NCBI GenBank assembly: GCA_019119555.1
Contig: DWWU01000003.1
Location: 1 to 64,000, forward strand
DNA from: Candidatus Fusicatenibacter intestinigallinarum
GTDB lineage: Bacteria; Bacillota; Clostridia; Lachnospirales; Lachnospiraceae
Direction of reading: 5' to 3'
Length of the DNA stretch: 64,000 nt
In this document: piece after piece, positions 16,334 to 25,186 of the stretch
How positions within the stretch are numbered: the first letter of the stretch is position 1
How the letters are laid out: every line of letters starts with the position of its first letter
The notes under the pieces: model-generated
Seen by the model: only the letters and a program-made list of their open reading frames with translations
Database searches by the model: none
Told to the model about the DNA's origin: nothing
Position numbers and translations under genes: made by a program

Positions 16334-17602
16334 TTACGCCTGCTGCGCCATATGCACCCGGTATTGTTTCGGGGAGGCACCGTTCAGGCGTTTGAAGATT
16401 TTGATAAAGTAATTGATGTCTGTGTAGCCGCAGCTGGTCGCCACCGCATGGATCGGCATGGATGTGGAATTGAGGAGAACCAGGGCGTGTCGGATGCGGA
16501 CATTGTGGATATAGTCGGTAATATTGGTGCCCGTCTCTTTCTTGAACAAGGTGGAAAGATAGGACTTTGTCACATGACACATATTTGCAAAAAAGCTCAG
16601 CGACAGAGGTTCCGCGTAGTGGAAATCAATGTAGGTAATGCATCGCTGGGTAATCTGCGAATAGTTTTTCATGGAATGATTTCTTACCAGCAGACAGTAT
16701 TTGTGGATCATATCCCCTTCGATCTGTTCCAGGTCGCCAGCAGTATGCGCGTCGTTGATCAGCACGGCGATTCTGGTGGACAGGTCGTCGATATAGACCG
16801 GGTGTACGTTTCCCCGTTCCACGGCCTTCCGGCACAGGGTATTGAGGATGATCAGAAGGTTCTTGGTGTTCAGCACGATATTCGGGTTGCGGGGTGCAAT
16901 TTTGTAATTTTTGAACTGGGCATACAGGCGGGTGGCAGCGTTGTAATTTCCCGTGGCGATCATGTCGAGAAACTGATTTTCCACTGCATAGCGCTCCTCG
17001 ATGCTGGTGATCGCAAGCTGAGGATCTTCGTTCAGCCGGCGGAAGGCGGAGCTGGAATCTGCGGTGATGCCGGAAAATTCCTGCGGCTCCAGAAGATCAT
17101 ACTTTTCGGAGAACAGATTTTCCGATATGACCAGTAATGTGGCCTCGAGAGACTTCAGCGTGGGAGGTACCGGTATGTTGGCGTAAAACGCGGAGAGATC
17201 TTTGTACAGTGTGTCCGGTAGCTTGTTCTTAAACATGATTTTCTGTATATCTACCAGTGTAAACGTTTCCTTGAGAATCGGTCCGACTACGAGATAGGTG
17301 TTGTCTGTATAACCGTCCTGCAGGGGAGCGCCGTCGTGGAGGCGTATGTCCTCAGGGAGCGGAGACAGGCACAGAACATAGGAAATCAGTCCGAACTCAT
17401 CGAAAAGCTTCAGAATATGTCCCGGCTGGCTGTATTTCAGGAGAAAGTCCCGGAGTTCGTGGTAATCGTAGTCGGAGAACAGCTTGCCTCTGAGATCCAG
17501 ATCTGCCTTATACAGATTGGAAAAATCCTTTTCGATAATTGTACAGGAGATGTTGTGGGCCTGAACGATCTGCTGAAATAAACTTAAGTTTTCCTTGCGC
17601 AT
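16334..17602 (-). CDS. AraC family transcriptional regulator, large form
   Basis: In this 422-residue protein only the last ~100 residues are the AraC DNA-binding domain (ITQRCITYIDFHYAEPLSLS, then FANMCHVTKSYLSTLFKKET, then GYTDINYFIKIFKRLNGASP, then a terminal PKQYR). The first ~310 residues form a large domain of unrecognised ligand specificity with no membrane segment. GAAAGGA lies before the ATG on the minus strand. It is divergent from the HAD-phosphatase gene at 17853, a possible target. Confidence 0.88.
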   Translation of the reverse strand: MRKENLSLFQQIVQAHNISCTIIEKDFSNLYKADLDLRGKLFSDYDYHELRDFLLKYSQPGHILKLFDEFGLISYVLCLSPLPEDIRLHDGAPLQDGYTDNTYLVVGPILKETFTLVDIQKIMFKNKLPDTLYKDLSAFYANIPVPPTLKSLEATLLVISENLFSEKYDLLEPQEFSGITADSSSAFRRLNEDPQLAITSIEERYAVENQFLDMIATGNYNAATRLYAQFKNYKIAPRNPNIVLNTKNLLIILNTLCRKAVERGNVHPVYIDDLSTRIAVLINDAHTAGDLEQIEGDMIHKYCLLVRNHSMKNYSQITQRCITYIDFHYAEPLSLSFFANMCHVTKSYLSTLFKKETGTNITDYIHNVRIRHALVLLNSTSMPIHAVATSCGYTDINYFIKIFKRLNGASPKQYRVHMAQQA

Positions 17603-17663
17603 AGAAAATCCTTTCTTTTGTATCCGCGGGGGAGGAGAACCGCCGCGGTTGAAAATGATATTT

Positions 17664-17691
17664 GTAACAGCCCAGCCAGCTGAACTGTAAC
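17664..17691. repeat. 28-bp palindrome
   Basis: GTAACAGCCCAGCC and AGCTGAACTGTAAC form the A/T subtype of the family with two mismatches. It lies in the divergent region between the large AraC gene and the HAD gene, 62 bases upstream of the AraC start. Confidence 0.8.
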
Positions 17692-17852
17692 CGATATTTC
17701 AATAAAATATTACGATATTATGCTTTTGTCCAGTATATCAAAAATTCGGCTGATTTTAAAGCAATTTTATGTCTTTTCTTTTTCATGATTTTGGGTTAAT
17801 CTGATAATATAAGTTTATTATGCAGATGCAATGATATAAGGAGGTAACGGAT

Positions 17853-18707
17853 ATGGGAACTGCAGGAAAAGATCCATATGAAGGATTTCAGAAGAAAAAA
17901 GATTTTCTGATCTGTATTGATTCAGACGGGTGTGCGATGGATACGATGGATATTAAGCATTTCCGCTGCTTTGGTCCCTGTATGGTAGAAGAGTGGGGAC
18001 TGGAGGATCAGGAAGAAAAGCTTCTGTTCCGCTGGAACCAGATCAATCTGTATTCCATGACCAGAGGAATCAACCGTTTCAAGGCCCTGGCGCTGATGCT
18101 GAAAGAGATCAATGACAGCGGGACTCCGATCGAGGATGTGGATGTTCTGGTAAAATGGGCGGATGAGGCAGACGAGCTGTCCAACAGCGCGATCGGAAAA
18201 GAGGCGGAAAAAACAGGAAGCATCGTTCTGAAGAAAGCGCTTCACTGGTCGGAGAGCGTGAACCAGAGAATCCGCGAGCTGCCGGAGGAAGAGAAGAAAC
18301 CGTTCCCGGGAGCAAAGGATGCAATCGCATGGGCTCACGAGCGTGCGGATATCGCGATCGTTTCTTCTGCAAATCTGGATGCGGTTATGGAAGAGTGGGA
18401 AAAACACGGAATTCTTCCTCATGTGGATGTGGTTCTGGCGCAGAATGCAGGGTCCAAAGCGGCTTGTATTGAAAAGCTGCTGACGTTTGGCTACGACAAA
18501 AACAATGTCGTGATGATCGGAGACGCGCCGGGCGACAGAAAGGCGGCTCAGAAGAATGGAGTACATTACTATCCGATTCTTGTGACGAAAGAGAAGGAAA
18601 GCTGGGAGAAGATGCCGCAGGCAGTGGAGAAGCTGATGGACGGCACTTTTGATGAGGGGTATCAGAATCAGCTGAATGAAGAATTCGAGAAAAATCTTGG
18701 CGCATGA
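17853..18707 (+). CDS. HAD family hydrolase (paralogue 1)
   Basis: The 284-residue HAD-fold protein has motif I at residues ~24-28 (CIDSDGCAMD), an inserted helical cap (about 60-150) and the C-terminal MIGDAPGDRKAAQ motif for Mg2+ binding. HAD motif I is normally DxDGT or DxDGV; here Cys follows Gly. A paralogue with the same DSDGC lies at 44460. It is probably a phosphatase on a small phosphorylated metabolite, but the substrate cannot be read. AAGGAGG precedes the ATG. It is divergent from a large AraC regulator. Confidence 0.86.
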   Translation: MGTAGKDPYEGFQKKKDFLICIDSDGCAMDTMDIKHFRCFGPCMVEEWGLEDQEEKLLFRWNQINLYSMTRGINRFKALALMLKEINDSGTPIEDVDVLVKWADEADELSNSAIGKEAEKTGSIVLKKALHWSESVNQRIRELPEEEKKPFPGAKDAIAWAHERADIAIVSSANLDAVMEEWEKHGILPHVDVVLAQNAGSKAACIEKLLTFGYDKNNVVMIGDAPGDRKAAQKNGVHYYPILVTKEKESWEKMPQAVEKLMDGTFDEGYQNQLNEEFEKNLGA

Positions 18708-18753
18708 TCCCGGAACCGCCCGGGTATCCGGCTAAGCCGGCAGGGCGGGGACG

Positions 18754-18826
18754 CAGACAAAAAGTCCTTCGGACGGATGCCTGACACTGTGAAGTGTATG
18801 CATCTGCCCGAAGGGCTTTTTGTCTG
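18754..18826. terminator. Bidirectional intrinsic terminator
   Basis: 27-base arms (18754-18780 and 18800-18826) pair with three non-Watson-Crick positions. They begin with CAGACAAAAAG and end with CTTTTTGTCTG, giving a U-run for both the HAD gene and the convergent P-II gene. Confidence 0.85.
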
Positions 18827-18842
18827 TAAATGCTCCGGAAGA

Positions 18843-18870
18843 GTGACCGTTCGGCTGGCTGAACGGTCAC
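18843..18870. repeat. 28-bp palindrome with compensatory arm change
   Basis: GTGACCGTTC and GAACGGTCAC: the third base is G instead of A, and the partner in the other arm is C instead of T. It lies between the terminator and the end of the P-II gene. Confidence 0.9.
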
Positions 18871-18880
18871 CCGGAAGATA

Positions 18881-19243
18881 TCAGTTTTCGGAGGTTGCCT
18901 GGATGGCGTCGTATCCGGTTTCGCCGGTTCTGATTTTCCGGGCGTACCGTATTTCACTGCTGAAGATTTTTCCGTCGCCGACCTCTCCCGTGTAAGCGGC
19001 TTTGCAGATCGTGTCGATTACTTTCTGCTCCCATTCTTCGGAGGAGACGACGATTTCAAACCGGATTTTCGGCTGCATCTGCACCTCTACGTCAAGGCCG
19101 CGGACGACTTCCCGGTAGCCCCTCTGTACGCCGTAGCCCATAACCTGAGATACGGTGATGCCGTTGACCTCTATCCCTGCGAGGGCTTCTTTGACGTCCT
19201 CGAATTTTTCTTCCCTGACAATTGCTTCTATTTTAATCAACAT
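18881..19243 (-). CDS. P-II family nitrogen regulator, paired with amt
   Basis: The 120-residue P-II protein has a T-loop with GYGVQRGYREVVRG, and VGDGKIFSSEI at the B-loop/nucleotide site. P-II trimers bind ATP/ADP and 2-oxoglutarate and block Amt channels when nitrogen is ample. It is encoded 36 bases downstream of amt in the same transcript, the usual arrangement for the GlnK type. The T-loop sequence differs from the two P-II proteins at 57870 and 59464. The C-terminal IQATSEN extension is short. Confidence 0.92.
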   Translation of the reverse strand: MLIKIEAIVREEKFEDVKEALAGIEVNGITVSQVMGYGVQRGYREVVRGLDVEVQMQPKIRFEIVVSSEEWEQKVIDTICKAAYTGEVGDGKIFSSEIRYARKIRTGETGYDAIQATSEN

Positions 19244-19279
19244 TGTTTTTGTTTCCTTCCTTCTTATGAGTTTCGTCGG

Positions 19280-20521
19280 TTACTGATCCAGGCCGTTAAA
19301 GCTCGGATAAGCGCTTTCTCCCAGCTGGGAAAGATCCAGGCCGATCTGTTCTTCTTTCTGATCCACCCGGAGCGGAGTGAAGAGTCTGACGATTGCCACG
19401 CAGATCAGTGTTCCGACGACGGCGATCAGAATGGTGATGGCCATGCCTGCCAGCTGTGCCCCGAAGAGGCGGAAGTCTCCGAAAACGAGACCGTCCCAGC
19501 GGGCGGTGTCATTGATGGAACTCTGCGCAAACAGGCCGGTGGCAATGCCTCCCCAGATGCCGCCGATACCGTGACAGCCGAATGCGTCCAGGGCGTCGTC
19601 AATTTTCAGTTTCTTTTTGACGATGGCAACGCCGCAGTAGCAGATCGGGCTTACCAGGAAGCCGATGAGGAAGGAAGCCCATACGGGAACGAAGCCTGCC
19701 CCCGGAGTGATGGCGACAAGGCCGACCACAAGACCTGTGGATGCGCCTACCAGAGTCGGTCGCCCGTTTTTGATCACGTCGATCAGCATCCAGGAGAGGA
19801 GCGCGGACGCCGCGGAAATCGCGGATGTCATAAACGCGTGGGCAGCCAGACCGTCGGCCGCCAGGGCGCTTCCGGCGTTAAATCCGAACCATCCGAACCA
19901 GAGCATGGACGCGCCGAGAACAACGAAGGGGATATTGTGAATCCGGTAGGTTGTGTGCTCATATCCGCGGCGCCTTCCAAGCAGAATCGCCAGAACGAGA
20001 GCGCTCACGCCGGAGCTGATATGTACGACGTTTCCGCCGGCAAAGTCCACGGAGCCGATCGCGGCGAGAAAACCGCCTTCGCCCCATACCATATGCGCCA
20101 TCGGATAATAGACGATCACAGACCACAGAGCGGTAAACAGAAACAGAGCCTTGAATTTCATGCGTCCCACCAGAGCGCCTGTGATCAAGGCGGGGGTAAT
20201 CATCGCAAACATCATCTGAAACGCGCAGTAGACCAGATGCGGAAGATTGTCCGCGTAAGGTCCTGCCTCCATGCCGACGCCGTTCAGGCCGAACCAGCGG
20301 AAATCACCGATGATTCCCAGATGGTTGCCTCCAAAGGACAGAGAATATCCGAACAAAGTCCACATGACAACGGAAAGTCCCATGATCGACACGCAGGCCA
20401 TCATGGTGCTGCAGACATTTTTTCTGCGCACAAGCCCTCCGTAAAAGAATGCCAGTCCCGGTGTCATGAAAAATACAAATGCTGCGCAGAGCAGCACAAA
20501 AGCAGTATCGCCAGTATTCAT
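19280..20521 (-). CDS. amt: Ammonium transporter (first copy)
   Basis: The 413-residue Amt/Rh-family membrane channel has about 11 transmembrane segments. Visible are the signature region DFAGGNVVHISSGVSALVLA, WFGWFGFNAGSALA and a C-terminal CHGIGGIWGGIATGLFA with the pore histidine region. It imports ammonium. The C-terminal cytoplasmic tail (EEQIGLDLSQLGESAYPS) is the docking region used by P-II. AGGAGGAATT lies before the ATG. The downstream P-II gene confirms the functional pair. Confidence 0.95.
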   Translation of the reverse strand: MNTGDTAFVLLCAAFVFFMTPGLAFFYGGLVRRKNVCSTMMACVSIMGLSVVMWTLFGYSLSFGGNHLGIIGDFRWFGLNGVGMEAGPYADNLPHLVYCAFQMMFAMITPALITGALVGRMKFKALFLFTALWSVIVYYPMAHMVWGEGGFLAAIGSVDFAGGNVVHISSGVSALVLAILLGRRRGYEHTTYRIHNIPFVVLGASMLWFGWFGFNAGSALAADGLAAHAFMTSAISAASALLSWMLIDVIKNGRPTLVGASTGLVVGLVAITPGAGFVPVWASFLIGFLVSPICYCGVAIVKKKLKIDDALDAFGCHGIGGIWGGIATGLFAQSSINDTARWDGLVFGDFRLFGAQLAGMAITILIAVVGTLICVAIVRLFTPLRVDQKEEQIGLDLSQLGESAYPSFNGLDQ

Positions 20522-20727
20522 AATAATTCCTCCTCAAACAAACACCTGTTTTTGGCAGATCCGGAAGGGCCCTTTCCAAAACTGCGCCGGGAGTTCCGAA
20601 AAATCTCCCGGAAAATAAAAAAAGCGCTGAATACGCCGAAGCGATTCAACACCTTTGTTATGGTTCTAGAGTATAACATAGTTTTTCCGGAAATGCAAGA
20701 GGAATTTTTGCTGCAGGCATCTGACTT

Positions 20728-20755
20728 GTAACCGTTCAGCCAGCTGAACGGCCAC
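20728..20755. repeat. 28-bp palindrome
   Basis: GTAACCGTTCAGCC and AGCTGAACGGCCAC match the C/G subtype, with decay in the last five bases. It lies in the amt/serine-hydrolase divergent spacer. Confidence 0.85.
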
Positions 20756-20828
20756 TTTGACTCGCTTTTGCCGGGAGAACGTGTTATACTGAAAACGGTA
20801 CAGCGCTGCAGGGCGCAGCTGAAAAATG

Positions 20829-20856
20829 GCGGCGGTTCGGCTGACTGAACAGCTGT
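20829..20856. repeat. 28-bp palindrome, degenerate copy
   Basis: GCGGCGGTTCGGC and GACTGAACAGCTGT keep the core GTTCGGCTGACTGAAC, but the outer arms have diverged. Confidence 0.6.
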
Positions 20857-20899
20857 GGGAAATGAGTTCTGCAGGGCGCCGGAAAGGAGTGTTAATTCA

Positions 20900-21823
20900 G
20901 TGAGAGCAGAAAAACTGTTTCAGGATTTTGTTGCATATGTCAATGAGCATCAGCTTTTTGTTGAGGGAATCGCGGCGGCGGATGAGAGCCGTGTGCTGCT
21001 GGAACACCATTTCGTTCCGGACCATGCGAGAAATATTTATTCTCATACGAAAAGCTATATGGCCACGGCGGTGGGAATGGCGCTGGCGGAAGGCCGACTG
21101 ACGTTGGAAGACCGGCTGGCCGATTATTTTCCGGAGTATGTGCCGGAAGACCCGGATCCGCGGCTTTTGCAGATCACCCTGAGGGACTTGCTGACCATGT
21201 CCAGCGGATTTGGCCATGCGTATCTGATGGGTGAAGACCGAAGAAAGGGCGTTGGATTTCCGGATTATCTGACTTATATGATGCATCTTCCGATGGAACA
21301 GACGCCGGGGACGGCGTTTGAATACTCCACGGCGGACAGTATTCTGGCCGGCAGGATGGTGGAGAAGGCGGTCGGTGAGAATCTGGCCGCATATCTGTAT
21401 CCGCGGCTGTTCCGGAAGCTGGAGCAGGGCTGGCCCCAGTGGGAGAATGATCCTATGGGACATCCCATCGGCGGAGGCGGAATGTATATGCGGCTGACAG
21501 ATATGATGAAGCTGGGACAGCTGTATCTGGCGGATGGGAAATGGAAGGGAGAGCGTCTTCTGGATTCCCGCTGGGTGCGGGAGGCCACAGGCAGGCAGAT
21601 CGGGACTCCGCAGACGGATCCGGAGGATATCTGGAGATGCGGCTACGGATATCAGTTCTGGCTCTCGCCTTATCCGGATGCATACCGGGCGGACGGAGCC
21701 TTCGGGCAGATCACGACGGTGTTCCCGAAGGAAGGTCTGGTGGTCGCTGTGCAGTGTCCGGAATGGGGCGATTTTGCAAAAGTCAGACTTGCGCTGCATA
21801 CCGTATTTTTCTCGCAGCTGTGA
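20900..21823 (+). CDS. Serine hydrolase, class C beta-lactamase fold
   Basis: The 307-residue protein has the beta-lactamase/PBP-like fold. The SxxK motif is S48-H-T-K51 (IYSHTKSYMATAVG), the second motif is EYST in place of the usual YxN, and GAFGQ lies near the C-terminus in the third-motif position. No signal peptide is seen, so it is probably a cytoplasmic esterase or peptidase rather than a lactamase. The GTG start is preferred because AAAGGAG lies 12 bases upstream; an in-frame ATG at 20855 falls next to a palindrome copy and has no such site. Confidence 0.82.
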   Translation: MRAEKLFQDFVAYVNEHQLFVEGIAAADESRVLLEHHFVPDHARNIYSHTKSYMATAVGMALAEGRLTLEDRLADYFPEYVPEDPDPRLLQITLRDLLTMSSGFGHAYLMGEDRRKGVGFPDYLTYMMHLPMEQTPGTAFEYSTADSILAGRMVEKAVGENLAAYLYPRLFRKLEQGWPQWENDPMGHPIGGGGMYMRLTDMMKLGQLYLADGKWKGERLLDSRWVREATGRQIGTPQTDPEDIWRCGYGYQFWLSPYPDAYRADGAFGQITTVFPKEGLVVAVQCPEWGDFAKVRLALHTVFFSQL

Positions 21824-21941
21824 CGAATCTGCGGCAGGAATGGAAACGGAACTGTTACGACGGAACAAAGAAAAGAAAGAGATACAGGGCGAAAGCTTCA
21901 TCATCACACCGGTGGCTTTCCCGGAAAGGTGGTTTATTAAT

Positions 21942-22781
21942 ATGAAATTTACGAAAATGCAGGGAATTGGCAACGATTATGTATATGTCAACTGTCTGGA
22001 GAAGGCGGTGGAGCATCCGGCGGAAACCGCGAAGATTGTCAGCGACCGTCATTTCGGCATCGGTTCGGACGGTCTGATTCTGATCTGCCCGTCCGACCAG
22101 GCGGATTTTCGGATGGTCATGTACAATGCGGATGGTTCGGAAGGAGCCATGTGCGGCAATGGAATCCGCTGCGTCGGAAAGTATGTCTACGATTATGGTC
22201 TCACCGACAAAACGCATCTTTCCATCGAGACGAAGAGCGGAATCAAATATCTGGATCTGACCGTGGAGGACAAAAAGGCGGTGAAAATCCGCGTCAACAT
22301 GGGAAAACCGGATCGCTGCGCGAAACATATCCCGATTCTGACGGAGAAGGAAGAAGTGAAGGAAGAGGCGATTAAGGCAGCCGGCAGGATGTGGAAAATG
22401 ACAGGGGTTTCCATGGGAAATCCCCATGCGGTTGTGCCTTATGACGGAGACCTGGAGACGATGGAGATTGAGAAGATCGGACCGGAGTTTGAACATCATC
22501 CCTGCTTTCCGGACCGGGTGAATACAGAGTTCGTAAAGGTTCTGGACGATCATACGGTTCAGATGAGAGTCTGGGAGCGGGGAAGCGGGGAAACGCTCGC
22601 CTGTGGAACCGGGGCCTGCGCCGTGGCTGTGGCCGCTTTGTGGAACGGATGGGTGAAGGAAGGTCCGGTGACCGTGCGCCTGCTCGGCGGGGAACTCACC
22701 ATCGAGTGGGACCGCGGAAACGATGTCGTATATATGACCGGTCCGGCGGAGATTGTGTTTGAGGGGGAGATCCGCCTGTGA
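21942..22781 (+). CDS. dapF: Diaminopimelate epimerase
   Basis: The 279-residue enzyme converts LL- to meso-diaminopimelate for lysine and peptidoglycan synthesis. It starts with MKFTKMQGIGNDYVYV. It has the first catalytic Cys at residue 71 in GAMCGNGIRC and the second in ETLACGTGACA. The length is normal. AAAGGTGG precedes the ATG. No other lysine genes are adjacent. It follows the serine hydrolase by 118 bases without a clear terminator. Confidence 0.95.
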   Translation: MKFTKMQGIGNDYVYVNCLEKAVEHPAETAKIVSDRHFGIGSDGLILICPSDQADFRMVMYNADGSEGAMCGNGIRCVGKYVYDYGLTDKTHLSIETKSGIKYLDLTVEDKKAVKIRVNMGKPDRCAKHIPILTEKEEVKEEAIKAAGRMWKMTGVSMGNPHAVVPYDGDLETMEIEKIGPEFEHHPCFPDRVNTEFVKVLDDHTVQMRVWERGSGETLACGTGACAVAVAALWNGWVKEGPVTVRLLGGELTIEWDRGNDVVYMTGPAEIVFEGEIRL

Positions 22782-22853
22782 CTTTGCGGTGTTATAACTT
22801 TCGGCTTCCGTTTCGTGCAATATGCTGAAAATCCCGGAAAGCAAAATTACCCC

Positions 22854-22882
22854 TTTTCTTTTCGGAGGAAGGATGCTACAAT
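22854..22882 (+). promoter_or_regulatory. Promoter of nrdD
   Basis: TTTTCT (22854-22859) and TACAAT (22877-22882) with a 17-base spacer. The -10 box lies inside the first NrdR box, so NrdR binding would exclude RNA polymerase. Confidence 0.55.
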
Positions 22883-22890
22883 ATGTAGCG
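22876..22890. promoter_or_regulatory. NrdR box 1
   Basis: CTACAATATGTAGCG contains the ACAATATGTAG dyad typical of NrdR boxes. The second box lies exactly 32 bases downstream, three helical turns, the known spacing for cooperative NrdR binding. Confidence 0.75.
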
Positions 22891-22907
22891 TGCATTAACA
22901 AAGAAAC

Positions 22908-22922
22908 AAACAATATATAGTG
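22908..22922. promoter_or_regulatory. NrdR box 2
   Basis: AAACAATATATAGTG contains ACAATATATAG, matching box 1 at 9 of the 10 bases flanking its one changed position, with the same phase on the helix. It lies about 25 bases before the nrdD start codon. Confidence 0.75.
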
Positions 22923-22945
22923 AATATTGTGTTGGGAGGGAAGCC

Positions 22946-25081
22946 ATGATTTATATCATCAAGAAAGACGGGACCAAAGAGGGCTTTGACGCACAGAAAA
23001 TTGTACGCGCAGTCAATAAATCCGCACGGAGAATTTTATATACGTTCTCTGACGAAGAGATTTCATTTATCTGCCAGTTTGCAACGGAACATGCCAAAGC
23101 TCTGGGAAAGAAAGAAATACCTATCGCGGACATGCACAATATTGTCGAAGGCGCGCTGGAGAAAGTGAATCCGGCAGTAGCCAAAAGTTACCGCGATTAC
23201 AGAAATTATAAAACGGATTTCATCCATATGATGGATGAGGTTTATACAAAAAGTCAGTCCATCCGCTATATTGGCGATAAGAGCAACGCTAATACGGACA
23301 GCGCTCTTGTCGCGACAAAGCGAAGCCTGATTTTCAATGAACTGAATAAGGAGCTCTACCGGAAGTTTTTCATGAACCGCAATGAGCTTCAGGCATGCAA
23401 GGACGGTTATATCTATATTCATGACCAGTCTGCGCGCCTGGATACCATGAACTGCTGTCTTTTCGACGTGGCAAACGTGCTGAAAGGCGGTTTTGAGATG
23501 GGAAATGTCTGGTACAACGAGCCGAAGAGCCTGGATACCGCCTTTGACGTTATGGGAGACATTGTTCTGAGCACGGCGGCGCAGCAGTACGGCGGTTTTA
23601 CGGTACCGGAGGTAGACAAGATCCTTGCGCCTTATGCGCAGAAAAGCTATGACCATTATGTGCAGGAATTTCTGAAATATTCCGATCCTTCCTGGGAAGG
23701 CCGCGAGGAGAAAGCGGTGGAGTATGCGATGGACAAAGTCCGTCGCGAATGTGACCAGGGCTGGCAGGGAATCGAGTATAAACTGAATACGGTCGGTTCT
23801 TCCCGCGGAGACTACCCGTTTGTCACGGTGACGCTGGGGCTGGGAACGGAGATGTTCGAAAAGATGATCTCCATTTCCCTGCTGGAAGTACACAAAGGCG
23901 GACAGGGAAAGAAAGGGCACAAGAAACCGGTGCTCTTCCCGAAAATCGTATTTCTGTACGACAAGGCGATCCACGGCCCGGGCGGAATCTGTGAGGACGT
24001 GTTTGAGGCCGGAGTGGACTGCTCGGCCAAGACCATGTATCCTGACTGGCTGTCCATGAGCGGCGAGGGATATATTTCCAGTATGTACCAGAAATATGGC
24101 CGTGTGATCAGCCCGATGGGATGTCGCGCATTTCTCAGCCCGTGGTTTGAGCGGGGAGGCATGGAGCCGGCGGACGATGAGGATAAGCCGGTGTTTGTGG
24201 GACGGTTCAATATCGGAGCCGTTTCCCTGCACCTTCCGATGATTCTTGCGAAGGCCCGGGCGGAGAACCGGGACTTCCACGAGGTTCTGGATTTCTATCT
24301 GGAAATGATTCGCGACCTTCACAAGAGAACTTACGATTATCTCGGCGAAATGCGTGCTTCCACCAACCCGCTGGCTTACTGCGAGGGAGGATTTTACGGG
24401 GGTCACCTGAAACCGTCGGATAAGATCCGTCCGCTGCTGAAGGCGATGACTGCATCCTTCGGAATCACGGCGCTGAATGAGTTGCAGGAGCTTTACAATG
24501 GAAAATCCATTGCGGAAGACGGACAGTTTGCGCTGGATACCCTGAAGTATATCAATGAAAAGGTGAATCAGTATAAAAAGGAAGACGGTATTCTGTACGC
24601 AATCTACGGAACTCCGGCGGAGTCCCTGTGCGGACTTCAGGTGGAACAGTTCCGCAAAAAATATGGAATCATCCGCAACGTGTCTGACCGTCCATACGTG
24701 AGCAACAGCTTCCATTGTCATGTGACCGAGGATCTGACCCCGATCCAGAAGCAGGATCTGGAAGGCCGGTTCTGGGAACTGTGCAACGGAGGAAAGATCC
24801 AGTATGTCCGCTACCCGGTGGGATACAACAAAGGCGCGATCAAGACGCTGATTCGCCGTGCGATGGATCTGGGATATTATGAAGGTGTGAACCTCTCTCT
24901 GGCTTACTGCGACGACTGCGGCCATGAAGAGCTGGAAATGGACGTCTGCCCGGTCTGCGGTTCCAGAAACCTGACCAAGATCGACCGGATGAATGGTTAT
25001 CTGTCCTACAGCCGTGTACACGGAGACACCAGGCTGAATGAGGCGAAGATGGCTGAGATTGCGGAGCGGAAATCCATGTAA
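22946..25081 (+). CDS. nrdD: Anaerobic ribonucleoside-triphosphate reductase (class III)
   Basis: The protein has 711 residues. It has an N-terminal ATP-cone (about 1-95, beginning MIYIIKKDGTKEGFD), a glycyl-radical barrel with catalytic Cys residues in MNCCLFDVANVL, a C-terminal zinc site of four Cys (CDDCGHEELEMDVCPVCG) and the glycyl-radical motif RMNGYLS with Gly at about 684. It makes deoxyribonucleotides without oxygen. It needs the activase NrdG, whose gene is not adjacent here. GGGAGGGAAGCC precedes the ATG. NrdR is the expected repressor. Confidence 0.95.
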   Translation: MIYIIKKDGTKEGFDAQKIVRAVNKSARRILYTFSDEEISFICQFATEHAKALGKKEIPIADMHNIVEGALEKVNPAVAKSYRDYRNYKTDFIHMMDEVYTKSQSIRYIGDKSNANTDSALVATKRSLIFNELNKELYRKFFMNRNELQACKDGYIYIHDQSARLDTMNCCLFDVANVLKGGFEMGNVWYNEPKSLDTAFDVMGDIVLSTAAQQYGGFTVPEVDKILAPYAQKSYDHYVQEFLKYSDPSWEGREEKAVEYAMDKVRRECDQGWQGIEYKLNTVGSSRGDYPFVTVTLGLGTEMFEKMISISLLEVHKGGQGKKGHKKPVLFPKIVFLYDKAIHGPGGICEDVFEAGVDCSAKTMYPDWLSMSGEGYISSMYQKYGRVISPMGCRAFLSPWFERGGMEPADDEDKPVFVGRFNIGAVSLHLPMILAKARAENRDFHEVLDFYLEMIRDLHKRTYDYLGEMRASTNPLAYCEGGFYGGHLKPSDKIRPLLKAMTASFGITALNELQELYNGKSIAEDGQFALDTLKYINEKVNQYKKEDGILYAIYGTPAESLCGLQVEQFRKKYGIIRNVSDRPYVSNSFHCHVTEDLTPIQKQDLEGRFWELCNGGKIQYVRYPVGYNKGAIKTLIRRAMDLGYYEGVNLSLAYCDDCGHEELEMDVCPVCGSRNLTKIDRMNGYLSYSRVHGDTRLNEAKMAEIAERKSM

Positions 25082-25107
25082 ATCGAATTCATATTGCAGA
25101 TAAGAGG

Positions 25108-25160
25108 ATCCTTCCTCTGCGAACCTCAGAGACGGCAGCTGAGGTTCACAGGGGAAGGAT
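25108..25160 (+). terminator. Hairpin after nrdD
   Basis: 22-base arms (25108-25129 and 25139-25160) pair with two or three mismatches, with ATCCTTCC at the base. The tail TTATG is a poor U-run, so termination may be partial. It ends 26 bases before the response-regulator start. Confidence 0.6.
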
Positions 25161-25186
25161 TTATGATTGTGGGAGAGGTGACAGAC

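Larger units (their letters stand above)
20522..20899. other. Intergenic region between amt and the serine hydrolase
   Basis: These 378 bases separate two divergent genes. They hold two copies of the 28-bp palindrome (20728 and 20829), an inverted repeat GGGAG..CTCCC near 20590 on the amt side, and an AT-rich stretch with GTTATACT near 20790, a possible -10 box without a good -35. No further gene is seen. Confidence 0.5.

Noticed and set aside
20900..21823. True class C beta-lactamase
   Set aside because: There is no signal peptide, the second motif is YST rather than YxN and the KTG motif is missing, so a generic serine hydrolase is safer.
21831..21858. Possible half palindrome GGAACTGTTACG before dapF
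   Set aside because: Only one arm is present and the core spacing cannot be tested, so it was not counted.
23063..25021. Long open frame on the minus strand opposite nrdD
   Set aside because: It is a shadow of the strongly biased nrdD coding frame; the + strand product has all expected motifs and a good ribosome binding site.
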